The position numbers were made by a program, and so were the translations under genes. From CATOSK01 sp034423195 (lineage in GTDB: Bacteria; Chloroflexota; Dehalococcoidia; Lucifugimonadales; UBA3495), in NCBI GenBank assembly GCA_034423195.1, contig DAOUIZ010000043.1, positions 1-64,000 on the forward strand: a stretch of DNA of 64,000 bases, given 5' to 3'. Below, one piece after another: positions 52,941 to 61,055 of the stretch (position 1 is the first letter of the stretch; every line of letters begins with the position of its first letter). Below the pieces are notes generated by a model that saw only the letters and a program-made list of their open reading frames with translations, was not told the origin of the DNA and made no database searches.

Positions 52941-53192
52941 ATGATTCCCTTCCAGGATACGCCCAATCCGCCGGGCAACGTCACCACGCTGCCGGAGCAG
53001 GAGACGCGGGTCTCCCAGGGATCGGGGGGCCGGTACTGCGAGGGGTGCCCGCGCTGCCAGGATGACGGGGCCGGGTTCTGCACCATGCGGCATCCCCAGT
53101 ACAACAACCTGCATCCGGTGTGCCGCCGGTGCGGGCACTGCGTCCTGCGGGGCAAGCACAGCGACGACATTTCCGACCTGGAGGGGGAGTAG
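52941..53192 (+). CDS. small Cys-rich zinc-binding protein
   Basis: 83 aa from ATG 52941, 4 nt after the OsmC-like stop (an ATG at 52914 inside that gene is an alternative). Seven cysteines: YCEGCPRC, GFC, and VCRRCGHC, suggesting one or two zinc sites. Function unknown; coupling to the OsmC-like selenoprotein suggests a shared redox or metal context. Confidence 0.65.
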   Translation: MIPFQDTPNPPGNVTTLPEQETRVSQGSGGRYCEGCPRCQDDGAGFCTMRHPQYNNLHPVCRRCGHCVLRGKHSDDISDLEGE

Positions 53193-53208
53193 GGGGGCAC
53201 ACGCGAGC

Positions 53209-53241
53209 ACGTTGGGGGATTCATCCCCCAAACCCCCTGTA
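53209..53241 (+). repeat. dispersed palindromic repeat, copy 5
   Basis: Core TTGGGGGATTCATCCCCCAA (53212-53231), identical to copy 3; right flank ACCCCCTG. The left flank is unrelated beyond CACG. 17 nt after the preceding stop. Confidence 0.8.
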
Positions 53242-53335
53242 TTTGAGGACCCAAGCAGGACGGGCGACGGGTTCCCACCATCCTTGCGGTCTTGGGTTAC
53301 GTTATTTGACAGGCGCGGTGGGGTGGGCGGAATTT

Positions 53336-53344
53336 TGGTATAGT
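53336..53344 (+). promoter_or_regulatory. extended -10 promoter for the Baeyer-Villiger enzyme gene
   Basis: TGGTATAGT at 53336-53344 fits the extended -10 pattern TGnTATAAT with one mismatch. No -35 at the right distance; the TTGACA at 53306 is too far away. The start codon follows after 28 nt. Confidence 0.4.
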
Positions 53345-53372
53345 TTCCAAAACACTTGGGCAGGAGCGCGTT

Positions 53373-55007
53373 ATGGTTAGTCCAGCGCAGCAGGATGGGA
53401 CCAACGGGGCCAATCCGGCGGAGGAAATCGAGCAGTTCGACGCCATTGTCATCGGGGCCGGGGTTACCGGCCTCTACACTTCCTATTGCCTGCGGAACAA
53501 CGGGATGCGGGTGAGGATCTTCGAGGACGGCGACGGCGTGGGCGGCACCTGGTACTGGAACCGCTATCCCGGGGCGCGGTTCGACTCGGAGAGCTACACC
53601 TACGGGTACTCCTTTTCCGAGGAGCTTTTGCAGGAGTGGGACTGGAAGGAGCTGTACTCCGGGCAGCCGGAGAACGAGCGCTACCTGAACTACGTGGCGG
53701 ACAAGTTCGACCTTAGGCAGTACATCCGGTTCAACTCGCGGGTTACGGGATGCTATTTCGAGGAGGACCGGAACACCTGGCGGGTGGAGATACAGGACGG
53801 GCACAAGGCCCGCGCCCCCTTCCTGGTGACGGCCGTGGGGCTGCTGTCGGCCTTCTATGTTCCCGATTTCGAGGGACTGGATACCTTCCAAGGCCAGTGG
53901 TGCCACACCGGGCGGTGGCCCAGGGAGGGCATGGACCTGGCCGGGAAGCGGGTCGGCGTCATCGGCACCGGGGCCACGGCGGTGCAGCTCATCACCGAAA
54001 TCGCCAAAGAGGTGGGGCACCTGACGGTGTTCCAGCGGACGCCCAACTACTGCGCTCCGCTCCGCAACCGGCCCATCACCGGCGAAGAGCACCGGCAGAT
54101 AAGGGCAGACTACCCGGAGATCTTCCGGCGGTGCGCGGAGACGGCGGGTTCCTTTGTCCACATGTTCGACCCCCGGTCGGCGCTGGAAGTCTCCGAGGAG
54201 GAGCGGCTGGAGCAGTACGAGCGGCTGTGGCAGGAGCCGGGTTTCGCCAAGTGGCTGTCCAACTTCTACGATGTGATGCTGCCGGGGGAGGCCAACGAGG
54301 ACTACGCCGAGTTCGTCCGCAACAAGATCCGGGAGCGGGTGCATGACCCGGAGGTCGCGGAAATGCTGGCGCCCAAGGACCACATGTTCGGGTCGAAGCG
54401 GCTGCCCTGCGAGAGCGGCTACTACGAAGTGTACAACCGGGACAATGTGCTGCTGGTGGACGTGAAGAAAGCGCCCATCCAGCGGATAACCCCCACCGGG
54501 CTGGCGACCACCGACGCGGAATATGACCTGGACGTAATCATCTTCGCTACGGGCTACGACGCCGTGACCGGGTCGCTGACCCGCATCGACATCCGGGGCG
54601 TGGGCGGCGAGAAGCTGACCGACAAGTTCTCCAACGGGCCGCGCACCTACATGGGAATCCAGAGCGCGGGCTTTCCCAACATGTTCACCGTTAACGCGGC
54701 GTCGGTGGGCAACTTCGTGCGGGCGGCGGAACCGCTGGTGGAGTGGGTGACGGAGTGCATCCGGTACGTGCGGGAGAACGAGTACGTCCGCATCTCGCCC
54801 ACGCCGGAGGCGGAGGACGAGTGGGTCAACCACGTCAACGAGGAAGGGTCGAAGATACTACGCAGCCAGGCCAACTCCTGGTTCGTGGGAGCCAACATTC
54901 CGGGCAAGGCGCGGGCTTTGCTGACCAGCCCCGACACCGCTCCGGTGATGCGGGCCAAGCGGGCCGACGTGGCGGCCAAGGGCTACGAGGGGTTCCTGCT
55001 GGAGTGA
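53373..55007 (+). CDS. Baeyer-Villiger-type flavin monooxygenase
   Basis: 544 aa. First Rossmann site VIGAGVTGLYTSYCLR, GVGGTWYWNRYPGARFD, second NADPH site RVGVIGTGATAVQLI, and the BVMO fingerprint FxGxxxHTxxWP matched as FQGQWCHTGRWP. Inserts oxygen next to a ketone, giving an ester or lactone, using FAD and NADPH. Length and motifs fit the cyclohexanone/phenylacetone monooxygenase group. The specific substrate is not determinable. Confidence 0.92.
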   Translation: MVSPAQQDGTNGANPAEEIEQFDAIVIGAGVTGLYTSYCLRNNGMRVRIFEDGDGVGGTWYWNRYPGARFDSESYTYGYSFSEELLQEWDWKELYSGQPENERYLNYVADKFDLRQYIRFNSRVTGCYFEEDRNTWRVEIQDGHKARAPFLVTAVGLLSAFYVPDFEGLDTFQGQWCHTGRWPREGMDLAGKRVGVIGTGATAVQLITEIAKEVGHLTVFQRTPNYCAPLRNRPITGEEHRQIRADYPEIFRRCAETAGSFVHMFDPRSALEVSEEERLEQYERLWQEPGFAKWLSNFYDVMLPGEANEDYAEFVRNKIRERVHDPEVAEMLAPKDHMFGSKRLPCESGYYEVYNRDNVLLVDVKKAPIQRITPTGLATTDAEYDLDVIIFATGYDAVTGSLTRIDIRGVGGEKLTDKFSNGPRTYMGIQSAGFPNMFTVNAASVGNFVRAAEPLVEWVTECIRYVRENEYVRISPTPEAEDEWVNHVNEEGSKILRSQANSWFVGANIPGKARALLTSPDTAPVMRAKRADVAAKGYEGFLLE

Positions 55008-55085
55008 GAGGGGACTCCGTCGAGTACCGGATATAGTTCACGTCCCGTCATGGAATAATGATTTTCACCGAAAAACCGGAGGACA

Positions 55086-55469
55086 ATGACTCAACAGCTT
55101 AGCCCTGAAGCGATTTTCGAGGACGCCCGGGACGTCTACGCCCAGGCATTGGAAAGGTTGGAAGCGGGCGACATTCGTGACGCGGCGGAGAAAGCGTGGT
55201 GCGCCACGCTCAGGGCCACCGACGCCCTTATCCTCGCCAGGACGGGAAAGGAGACGGAAACCAGCCGGGGAACCTCCCAGGAATTGAGGATGTTGATCCA
55301 TGCGGACAATCGAGTCTCCATGATGCGGGCGCCCTTTTATCAACGCCAAAGGGAGCTGCACGGAGACTGCTTCTATTACGGCCTGTGTGAACCGCTGGAG
55401 GAAACAACCGAGTTAATCAGGGACACAAACCTGTACCTGGCCGACGCGGAGCGGCTGGCATATTCCTGA
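55086..55469 (+). CDS. PaREP1/HEPN-like small helical protein, type A copy 2
   Basis: 127 aa, GGAGGACA before the ATG. IFEDARDVYAQALERLEAGDIRDAAEKAWCATLRATDALIL and LHGDCFYYGLCEP. Same length and motif order as the protein at 44564, with divergence mainly in the middle. Convergent with the membrane protein at 55488. Confidence 0.65.
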   Translation: MTQQLSPEAIFEDARDVYAQALERLEAGDIRDAAEKAWCATLRATDALILARTGKETETSRGTSQELRMLIHADNRVSMMRAPFYQRQRELHGDCFYYGLCEPLEETTELIRDTNLYLADAERLAYS

Positions 55470-55487
55470 AAAGGGAGAGCGCTGTGG

Positions 55488-56150
55488 TCAGTCGTCGGCC
55501 GGGGCGGGCTCCGGGTCGGACACGGCGGACAGCCGGTCCCGCCGCGCAACGAAGAAGATGGATAGGTACCCGAATATAACCCGCAGGGCGAACTCCACCA
55601 GCACCAGGAATACCCAGTAGTAGAAAATCGTCTCCCGGTGCATGTTGGCTTCCCGCAGCACTGCCACGGATGCGTTGATGTCGAAGAAGGAGGCGTCGAT
55701 CAGGAAGATGCCCAGGACGGCAAAGGGGAGGATCTTGGCCAGGTCGCGGGACAGGTCCTCGTTGTAGTAAGCCGTCACCCGGATGGCGCTGACGGTGGCC
55801 AGGGATATGAGGAGCACGTCGGCAAAGGCCTTGTCCTTGGACAGGAACACCAGGATCAGCGTCAGCACCGCGAACCAGAAGAAGGCGAAGGCCGGGAACA
55901 GCACGATGTACTTGACCACGTACATGACCAGGTGCAGGAATCCCCGCACCATGCTGATGCGGGACTCCTCGTAGCGGGACAGGTCCAGCGCGAACATGTC
56001 CCGGGATGCCACGAAGCGGTAGAACTTGAAGACGAAGACGGCGTAGCCGACCATCCCGAGAACGTAGACGGCCACCGGCCCCAGGACCCGCAGCCCCTCG
56101 TCCAGGCTCAGTCCGTTGGGGAAAAAGGCTGAGACGTTGACCGGGTCCAT
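55488..56150 (-). CDS. integral membrane protein, unknown function
   Basis: 220 aa with about five hydrophobic segments (PVAVYVLGMVGYAVFVFKFY, VVKYIVLFPAFAFFWFAVLTLILVFL, VLLISLATVSAI, ILPFAVLGIFLID, YYWVFLVLVEFALRVIFGYLSIFFV) and an acidic C-terminus. No family recognised. The 300 nt upstream contain TATAAT at 56347-56352, in plus orientation, likely belonging to the following gene. Confidence 0.6.
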   Translation of the reverse strand: MDPVNVSAFFPNGLSLDEGLRVLGPVAVYVLGMVGYAVFVFKFYRFVASRDMFALDLSRYEESRISMVRGFLHLVMYVVKYIVLFPAFAFFWFAVLTLILVFLSKDKAFADVLLISLATVSAIRVTAYYNEDLSRDLAKILPFAVLGIFLIDASFFDINASVAVLREANMHRETIFYYWVFLVLVEFALRVIFGYLSIFFVARRDRLSAVSDPEPAPADD

Positions 56151-56449
56151 TACTGCCGGCCCCGCCCTTCGCAGGCATGGTATCCGGCGACTACAAAGCC
56201 GGCTGGTCTGGTGGTCATACTGCTATTCCGTGTTTCAGGTGTAACCCGGATTATATGGGTCGGGGGCCGCGTATGCCAGACGCCGCCGGGAGCCGTTATG
56301 GTTTGGCGGAATTGGCGGACGTAACCGGGTGGACCCGATTTCACCATATAATGGGCGAGGTTCAGGACCAGGCAGCTTGGTATTCGTCCTCATGGCGCCA
56401 ACGCGGTCTTGGTCAGTATGACATTCCCAGTTTTCAGGAGCCGACCGGG

Positions 56450-56806
56450 ATGCAGCAAACACAGACCTACAAAGACCGAAGCAGGATTTTCCTGGCAAAG
56501 GCCCGGGAGGAGCTTGCGGCGGGAGATTTGGAGCAGGCATCCGAGAAGGCATGGGGGGCGGCCTCCCTCATGCTGAAAGCCGCAGCCCAGCAGAGGGGAT
56601 TAGACCATGAAACGCATAACCAACTTTTCCGGGTCCTGCGTGTCGTGGTAAGCGAATTGGACGACCAGGAATTGCGAAGGTTGTTCAATGACGCCAATGG
56701 ACTGCATCACAACTTCTACGAGCACCGCCTAACCGCCGAAGAGATAAGTGACGACATTGATTCGGTGGAAAGGTTCGTAGGAAGAGTGGAGAGTTTCCTG
56801 GCCTAG
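56450..56806 (+). CDS. PaREP1/HEPN-like small helical protein, type B copy 2
   Basis: 118 aa from ATG 56450 (CAGGAG upstream). MQQTQTYKDRSRIFLAKAREELAAGDLEQASEKAWGAASLM and LHHNFYEHRLTAEEISDDIDSVERFVGRVE. The N-terminal 45 residues are nearly the same as 46483-46848. An in-frame extension to 56177 lacks a ribosome site. Confidence 0.68.
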   Translation: MQQTQTYKDRSRIFLAKAREELAAGDLEQASEKAWGAASLMLKAAAQQRGLDHETHNQLFRVLRVVVSELDDQELRRLFNDANGLHHNFYEHRLTAEEISDDIDSVERFVGRVESFLA

Positions 56807-56875
56807 CGGGAGAGATGGCCGGGGCAGACTTGGTTTCTCTGGCGAGATCACCCATTATTGCCCGCAGGAGGCACC

Positions 56876-57910
56876 ATGGAATTTGGCGAATTAGTCGACG
56901 TAGGACTGCGAGAAGTATGGCCTAGAGAGGACACTGATTTCACGCCTTGGCTGTCGAACAACTTACAGAAGTTGGCGGTAACTATCGGATTACCTTCCGA
57001 CATCGAATTTGAAGGGCGGGAGGTTGGGGTCGAAGGATTCTCCGCCGACATAGTCGCCCATATTCCAGCCGACGGAAGCAGGGTTCTTATCGAAAACCAG
57101 TATGGAACCACCGACCACACGCACTTGGGACAAACTCTGACCTATTTAGCAGGACTCGACAATGTGAAGACGGTGATTTGGGTTGCTGCGCATTTCCACA
57201 CCGCCCATCTTGCCGCTCTACGGTGGTTAAACGCTCATACACCCAATGATATTGCTTTCTTTGGCGTCCAAGTGAGAGTCGTGCGCATCGGGGAACCACC
57301 TGCTCCCGTGGCCCCACTGTTCGAGGTGGTGGAACGACCCAGCCAATGGGACAGGGATTTTTTGTCGTCCACCAACCGCACACCAGACCCTCGTGTGGAG
57401 GAACGGGGCAGGTTACGACAAGAATTTTGGCAGTTCTACGCCCAGCAATACCCAGACGACGTCCAATTGCGTCCGACTTTCCGAGACACCAATGTCTTTC
57501 ACAAAGTAGGAAAATTTACGATTTCTCAATACCTGTCCGTTGGCGGAACCGGCATATACGTCCGGGATTCTGACAGAGGTCATGGGGCTGAACCCACTAA
57601 CGCCATGACGTGGTATCGAGGCGCCATCGACCGGGTGCTTCCCGACAACCAATCCAGATACTTGCAGGTAGATATTCAGAATCGGGACAATTGGCCGCAG
57701 ATGGCCGATTGGTTGCACGAAAGGCTAGTGGTCTTTAACCGGGTGTTGGAAACCCCTCTGCCACCCGAAGTGCTGGAATGGTTGGAACGGGATTGTTGTT
57801 GCGATTGGTGCTGCAACGATTGTCCTGAAGACGACCACCTTTGCAAGACATGCTATTGCCCCGAATGCTCCCCAGTTCCCTCCCTAGCCACCGCCGACCC
57901 GGCCGGATAG
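56876..57910 (+). CDS. PD-(D/E)XK-like nuclease family protein with C-terminal Cys cluster
   Basis: 344 aa from ATG 56876 behind CAGGAGGCACC. The N-terminal part has WPREDTDFTPWLSNNLQKLA, FSADIVAHIPADGSRVLIENQYGTTDHTHLGQTLTYLAGL (Asp, then the ExQ/IENQ element of a restriction-like fold) and VIWVAAHFHTAHLAALRWLN. The middle resembles DUF4268. The tail holds ten cysteines in about 30 residues (CCCDWCCNDC ... CKTCYCPEC), probably a metal site. Near 50% GC, so probably acquired. DNA-related role inferred. Confidence 0.68.
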   Translation: MEFGELVDVGLREVWPREDTDFTPWLSNNLQKLAVTIGLPSDIEFEGREVGVEGFSADIVAHIPADGSRVLIENQYGTTDHTHLGQTLTYLAGLDNVKTVIWVAAHFHTAHLAALRWLNAHTPNDIAFFGVQVRVVRIGEPPAPVAPLFEVVERPSQWDRDFLSSTNRTPDPRVEERGRLRQEFWQFYAQQYPDDVQLRPTFRDTNVFHKVGKFTISQYLSVGGTGIYVRDSDRGHGAEPTNAMTWYRGAIDRVLPDNQSRYLQVDIQNRDNWPQMADWLHERLVVFNRVLETPLPPEVLEWLERDCCCDWCCNDCPEDDHLCKTCYCPECSPVPSLATADPAG

Positions 57911-58248
57911 TCCTCCGGCTTCCCCGTGTCCCCCGGCTGGATGACGAAGTCCCGCCGGTCCCGGTAGAGGCGGGCGCGGTTGAGGACGTGGTTGCCGTAG
58001 GGCTCGAGGTCGTCCCAGTGAGTCATGAGCCAGTACTTGTACTCGCCGAGGAAGAGGTAGGTGTTGTTCATGGAAAAGAAGCGGCAGGCCACGCCCTCCC
58101 CGGCCCGGAACCGTTCGCAGACGGCGGCGAGCAGGTCCCACTGGTCATCCGCCTGGCTCAGGACGTACTCGTGGGGCCAGGTCTCCCGGTAGGTCACCGC
58201 CTCCCGCCACGGCGCCTGCGCGATTAGCTCCATTATCGAGTCCGGCAT
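57853..58248 (-). CDS. conserved-looking hypothetical downstream of leuS
   Basis: 131 aa starting 13 nt after the leuS stop, so probably cotranscribed. MELIAQAPWREAVTYRETWPHEYVLS, CRFFSMNNTYLFLGEYKYWLMTHWDD and RRDFVIQPGDTGKPEDYP give a compact alpha/beta protein. No family assigned. Its last 58 nt overlap, tail to tail, the end of the gene at 56876-57910. Confidence 0.68.
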   Translation of the reverse strand: MPDSIMELIAQAPWREAVTYRETWPHEYVLSQADDQWDLLAAVCERFRAGEGVACRFFSMNNTYLFLGEYKYWLMTHWDDLEPYGNHVLNRARLYRDRRDFVIQPGDTGKPEDYPAGSAVAREGTGEHSGQ

Positions 58249-58261
58249 TCCATTACCCTTC

Positions 58262-60739
58262 CTACCGCACCACCACGTTGACCAGCTTGCCCGGAACGTA
58301 TATCGCCCGGTTCACCGTCTTGCCGTCGGTGTAGGGCTGGACCCGCGGGCTGGCCAGCGCCAGCTCCTCGGCGGCGGACTGGTCGATTCCCACCGGCACC
58401 TCGATCCGGTCCCGCACCCGCCCGTTGACCTGCACCACCAGCGTCACCGTCTCCTCCGCCGCCAGCTCCTCGTCCCAGGCCGGGAAGGGCTGCTGGTGGA
58501 CGCTGTACGGGTGGCCGGCGCGCTCCCACAGCTCCTCGGCCAGGTGGGGCGCGATGGGCGCCAGGATGAGCAGGAAGGCCCGGACGCACTCCCGCCAGGT
58601 CCCGGCGTCGATGCTGGCCTCGGCCCAGACCTTGCTCAGGTGGTTGGAGAACTCCATCAGCGAGGCGATGGCCGTGTTGAACTTGAACCGCTCCAGGTCG
58701 TTGTGGCACTTGCGGATGGTCTGGTGCATCAGCCGCACCGTGTCCCGGACGACCTGCTCATCCACCTGCCCGTTGTCCAGGTGGGACGGGTCCCGGTCGG
58801 CCATGGACCACACCCGGTTGAGCCAGCGGGCAATGCCGTTGATTCCCACGTCGCTCCAGGGGCCTCCCTGGTCCCAGGGGCCGATGAACATGAGGAAGCA
58901 GCGCACCGCGTCGGCCCCCATCTGCCCCACCACCTCGTCCGGGCTGACCACGTTGCCCCGGCTCTTGCTCATCTTCTCGTGGTCCTGCCCCAGGATGACC
59001 CCCTGGTTGAACAGGCGCAGGAAGGGCTCGTCGAAGCCCAGCATCTCCATGTCCCGCAGCGCCTTGATGAAGAAGCGGGCGTAGAGCAGGTGGAGGACGG
59101 CGTGCTCCGCTCCGCCGGTGTACTGGTCCACCGGCGCCCAGTCCTCGATGGTCGCCGGGTTGAAGGGCCCTTCATCGAACTGGGGACAGGTGTAGCGGAG
59201 CATGTACCAGGACGAGTCGAAGAAGGTGTCCATCGTGTCCGTTTCCCGCCGGGCCGCGCCCCCGCAGCGGGGACACTCGGTGTTGACGAACTCCGGGTTG
59301 GACGCCAGCGGCGACTCGCCGGTGGGCCTGAAGTCGGCGTCCGGCGGCAGCAGGACGGGAAGCTGCTCCTCCGGCACCGGCACGATGCCGCACTTGCCGC
59401 AGAAAATCATCGGAATGGGCGTTCCCCAGTACCGCTGCCGCGAGATGAGCCAGTCCCGGATGCGGTAGGACACCGCCCGCCGGCCCCAGCCCCGCCGCTC
59501 CACGTCGTTGGCGATGGCCTCCGTCCCCTCCTCGTTGGTCATGCCGTCGTAGGCGCCGGAGTTGGTCATGAAACCGTCGCCGGTGTACGCCTCGTCAGGC
59601 TCCTTACCGTCCCAGTCCAGGGGCATGATGACCGTGCGGATGGGCAGGCCGTACTTCCTGGCGAAGTCAAAGTCCCGGGTGTCGTGGGCCGGAACGCCCA
59701 TCACCGCGCCCGTCCCGTAGGTGGGTAGCACATAGTCGGCGGCGAAGATGGGGATGCGCTCCCCGTTGAGCCGGTTGACGGCATAGCTGCCCAGGAACAC
59801 TCCCGTCTTTTCCTTGTCCGTGGACAGCCGCTCCACCTCGGAGGTCTGCCGCGCCTGCGTGGCGTAGGCTTCCACCGCCTCCCGCCGGTCCGGGGCGGTC
59901 AGCGCGGCCACCAGCGGGTTTTCCGGCGCCAGCGCCATGAAGGTGACGCCGAAGATGGTGTCGATGCGGGTGGTGAAAGTGCGGATTTCCGTCGCCTCCA
60001 GCCCGTGCTCGGAAATGTCGAAGCTGATATCCACGCCGTCGCTGCGGCCGATCCAGTTCCGCTGCATGGTCAGAATCTTCTCCGGCCATTCCACCAGGCC
60101 GCCGAAGTCCAGCAGTTGATCGGCGTAGTCGGTTATCCGCAGGAACCACTGCTCCAGGTCCCGGCGGGTGATCAGGGTGCCGCACCGCTCGCAGCCGCCG
60201 TTGACCACCTGCTCGTTGGCCAGCACCGTCTGGCACGAGGGACACCACACCACCGGCGCCATTCCCCGGTAGGCCAGTCCGTGTTCGTACAGCTTCAGGA
60301 AGAACCACTGGTTCCAGCGGTAGTATTCCGGCAGGCAGCAGACCACCTCCCGGTCCCAGTCGTACACCGCCCCGATGGAGCGGAGCTGCCGGCGCATGTT
60401 CTCGATGTTGCTCATGGTCCAGGTGTGGGGGTGGATGCCCCGGCTGATGGCCGCGTTCTCGGCGGGCAGGCCGAAGGCGTCGAACCCGATGGGATGCAGC
60501 ACGTTGTAGCCCTGCATCCGGCGGAACCGGGCGTGGCAGTCCGACGGGGACATGGCGTACCAGTGCCCGATGTGCAGGTCCCCCGACGGGTAGGGATACA
60601 TGGTCAGCTCGTACCACTTGGGACGCGCGTCGTCGTCCCGCACCGTGTACAGGGAATCAGCGGCCCACCGCTCCTGCCATTTCCGGTCGATAGCCACCGG
60701 ATCGTAGCGCAACTCAACCTGCCTGGGACCCGTAGTCAT
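58262..60739 (-). CDS. leuS: leucyl-tRNA synthetase
   Basis: 825 aa, class I synthetase of normal bacterial length. HIGH region PYPSGDLHIGHWYAMSPSD, zinc-type CPSCQTVL ... CERCG and CGKCG ... CPRCG elements, editing domain from about 220 to 400, and KMSKS as HEKMSKSRGNVVSPDEVV. Charges tRNA-Leu. No T-box features are visible in the leader. Confidence 0.97.
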   Translation of the reverse strand: MTTGPRQVELRYDPVAIDRKWQERWAADSLYTVRDDDARPKWYELTMYPYPSGDLHIGHWYAMSPSDCHARFRRMQGYNVLHPIGFDAFGLPAENAAISRGIHPHTWTMSNIENMRRQLRSIGAVYDWDREVVCCLPEYYRWNQWFFLKLYEHGLAYRGMAPVVWCPSCQTVLANEQVVNGGCERCGTLITRRDLEQWFLRITDYADQLLDFGGLVEWPEKILTMQRNWIGRSDGVDISFDISEHGLEATEIRTFTTRIDTIFGVTFMALAPENPLVAALTAPDRREAVEAYATQARQTSEVERLSTDKEKTGVFLGSYAVNRLNGERIPIFAADYVLPTYGTGAVMGVPAHDTRDFDFARKYGLPIRTVIMPLDWDGKEPDEAYTGDGFMTNSGAYDGMTNEEGTEAIANDVERRGWGRRAVSYRIRDWLISRQRYWGTPIPMIFCGKCGIVPVPEEQLPVLLPPDADFRPTGESPLASNPEFVNTECPRCGGAARRETDTMDTFFDSSWYMLRYTCPQFDEGPFNPATIEDWAPVDQYTGGAEHAVLHLLYARFFIKALRDMEMLGFDEPFLRLFNQGVILGQDHEKMSKSRGNVVSPDEVVGQMGADAVRCFLMFIGPWDQGGPWSDVGINGIARWLNRVWSMADRDPSHLDNGQVDEQVVRDTVRLMHQTIRKCHNDLERFKFNTAIASLMEFSNHLSKVWAEASIDAGTWRECVRAFLLILAPIAPHLAEELWERAGHPYSVHQQPFPAWDEELAAEETVTLVVQVNGRVRDRIEVPVGIDQSAAEELALASPRVQPYTDGKTVNRAIYVPGKLVNVVVR

Positions 60740-61055
60740 GTCGGTTCACCTCTACCCTGCTGAATCGTAACAATCTTAGCACACGCCAGCCCTCCTCTCT
60801 CCCAGGCCCGACCCCCGCAAACGGGTCTCGGGGAAGCGGTTGGCCCGAAAGAGAAGCGGGCGGCCATCCCCCGCGTTGACCGCCAACGGCAAAGAAACTA
60901 GAATCCGGGCCGGAGCGTGCCGGAGTGCGCTACCGAAAACCGGACGGAGAATACCCGGACGGAGAATACGGTGCATCCAGACCCCCGCCACATTTCAGAT
61001 CGCCGGACTGCATCCGCCGGATTTCCCCTGCCCCCGCAGGATGACGCGGTGACCC
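60740..61055. other. divergent intergenic region with a 15-nt tandem repeat
   Basis: Separates leuS from trkH. CCGGACGGAGAATAC occurs twice head to tail at 60940-60954 and 60955-60969. No small gene or RNA structure recognised. Confidence 0.55.

Noticed and set aside
52461..54833. Very long minus-strand open frame (about 790 codons) opposite the OsmC-like and Baeyer-Villiger genes
   Set aside because: Low-complexity His/Pro/Arg/Gly-rich product with no family motif; it mirrors GC-rich codons of real genes on the plus strand.
56177..56449. Long N-terminal extension of the type B HEPN-like protein
   Set aside because: No ribosome site at the far start, and the paralogue at 46483 begins exactly at MQQT.
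60940..60969. Possible start of a CRISPR or satellite array (15-nt tandem repeat)
   Set aside because: Only two units, no spacers and no cas genes.
60740..61055. T-box leader for leuS
   Set aside because: No T-box sequence or specifier-loop pattern could be seen on the minus strand.
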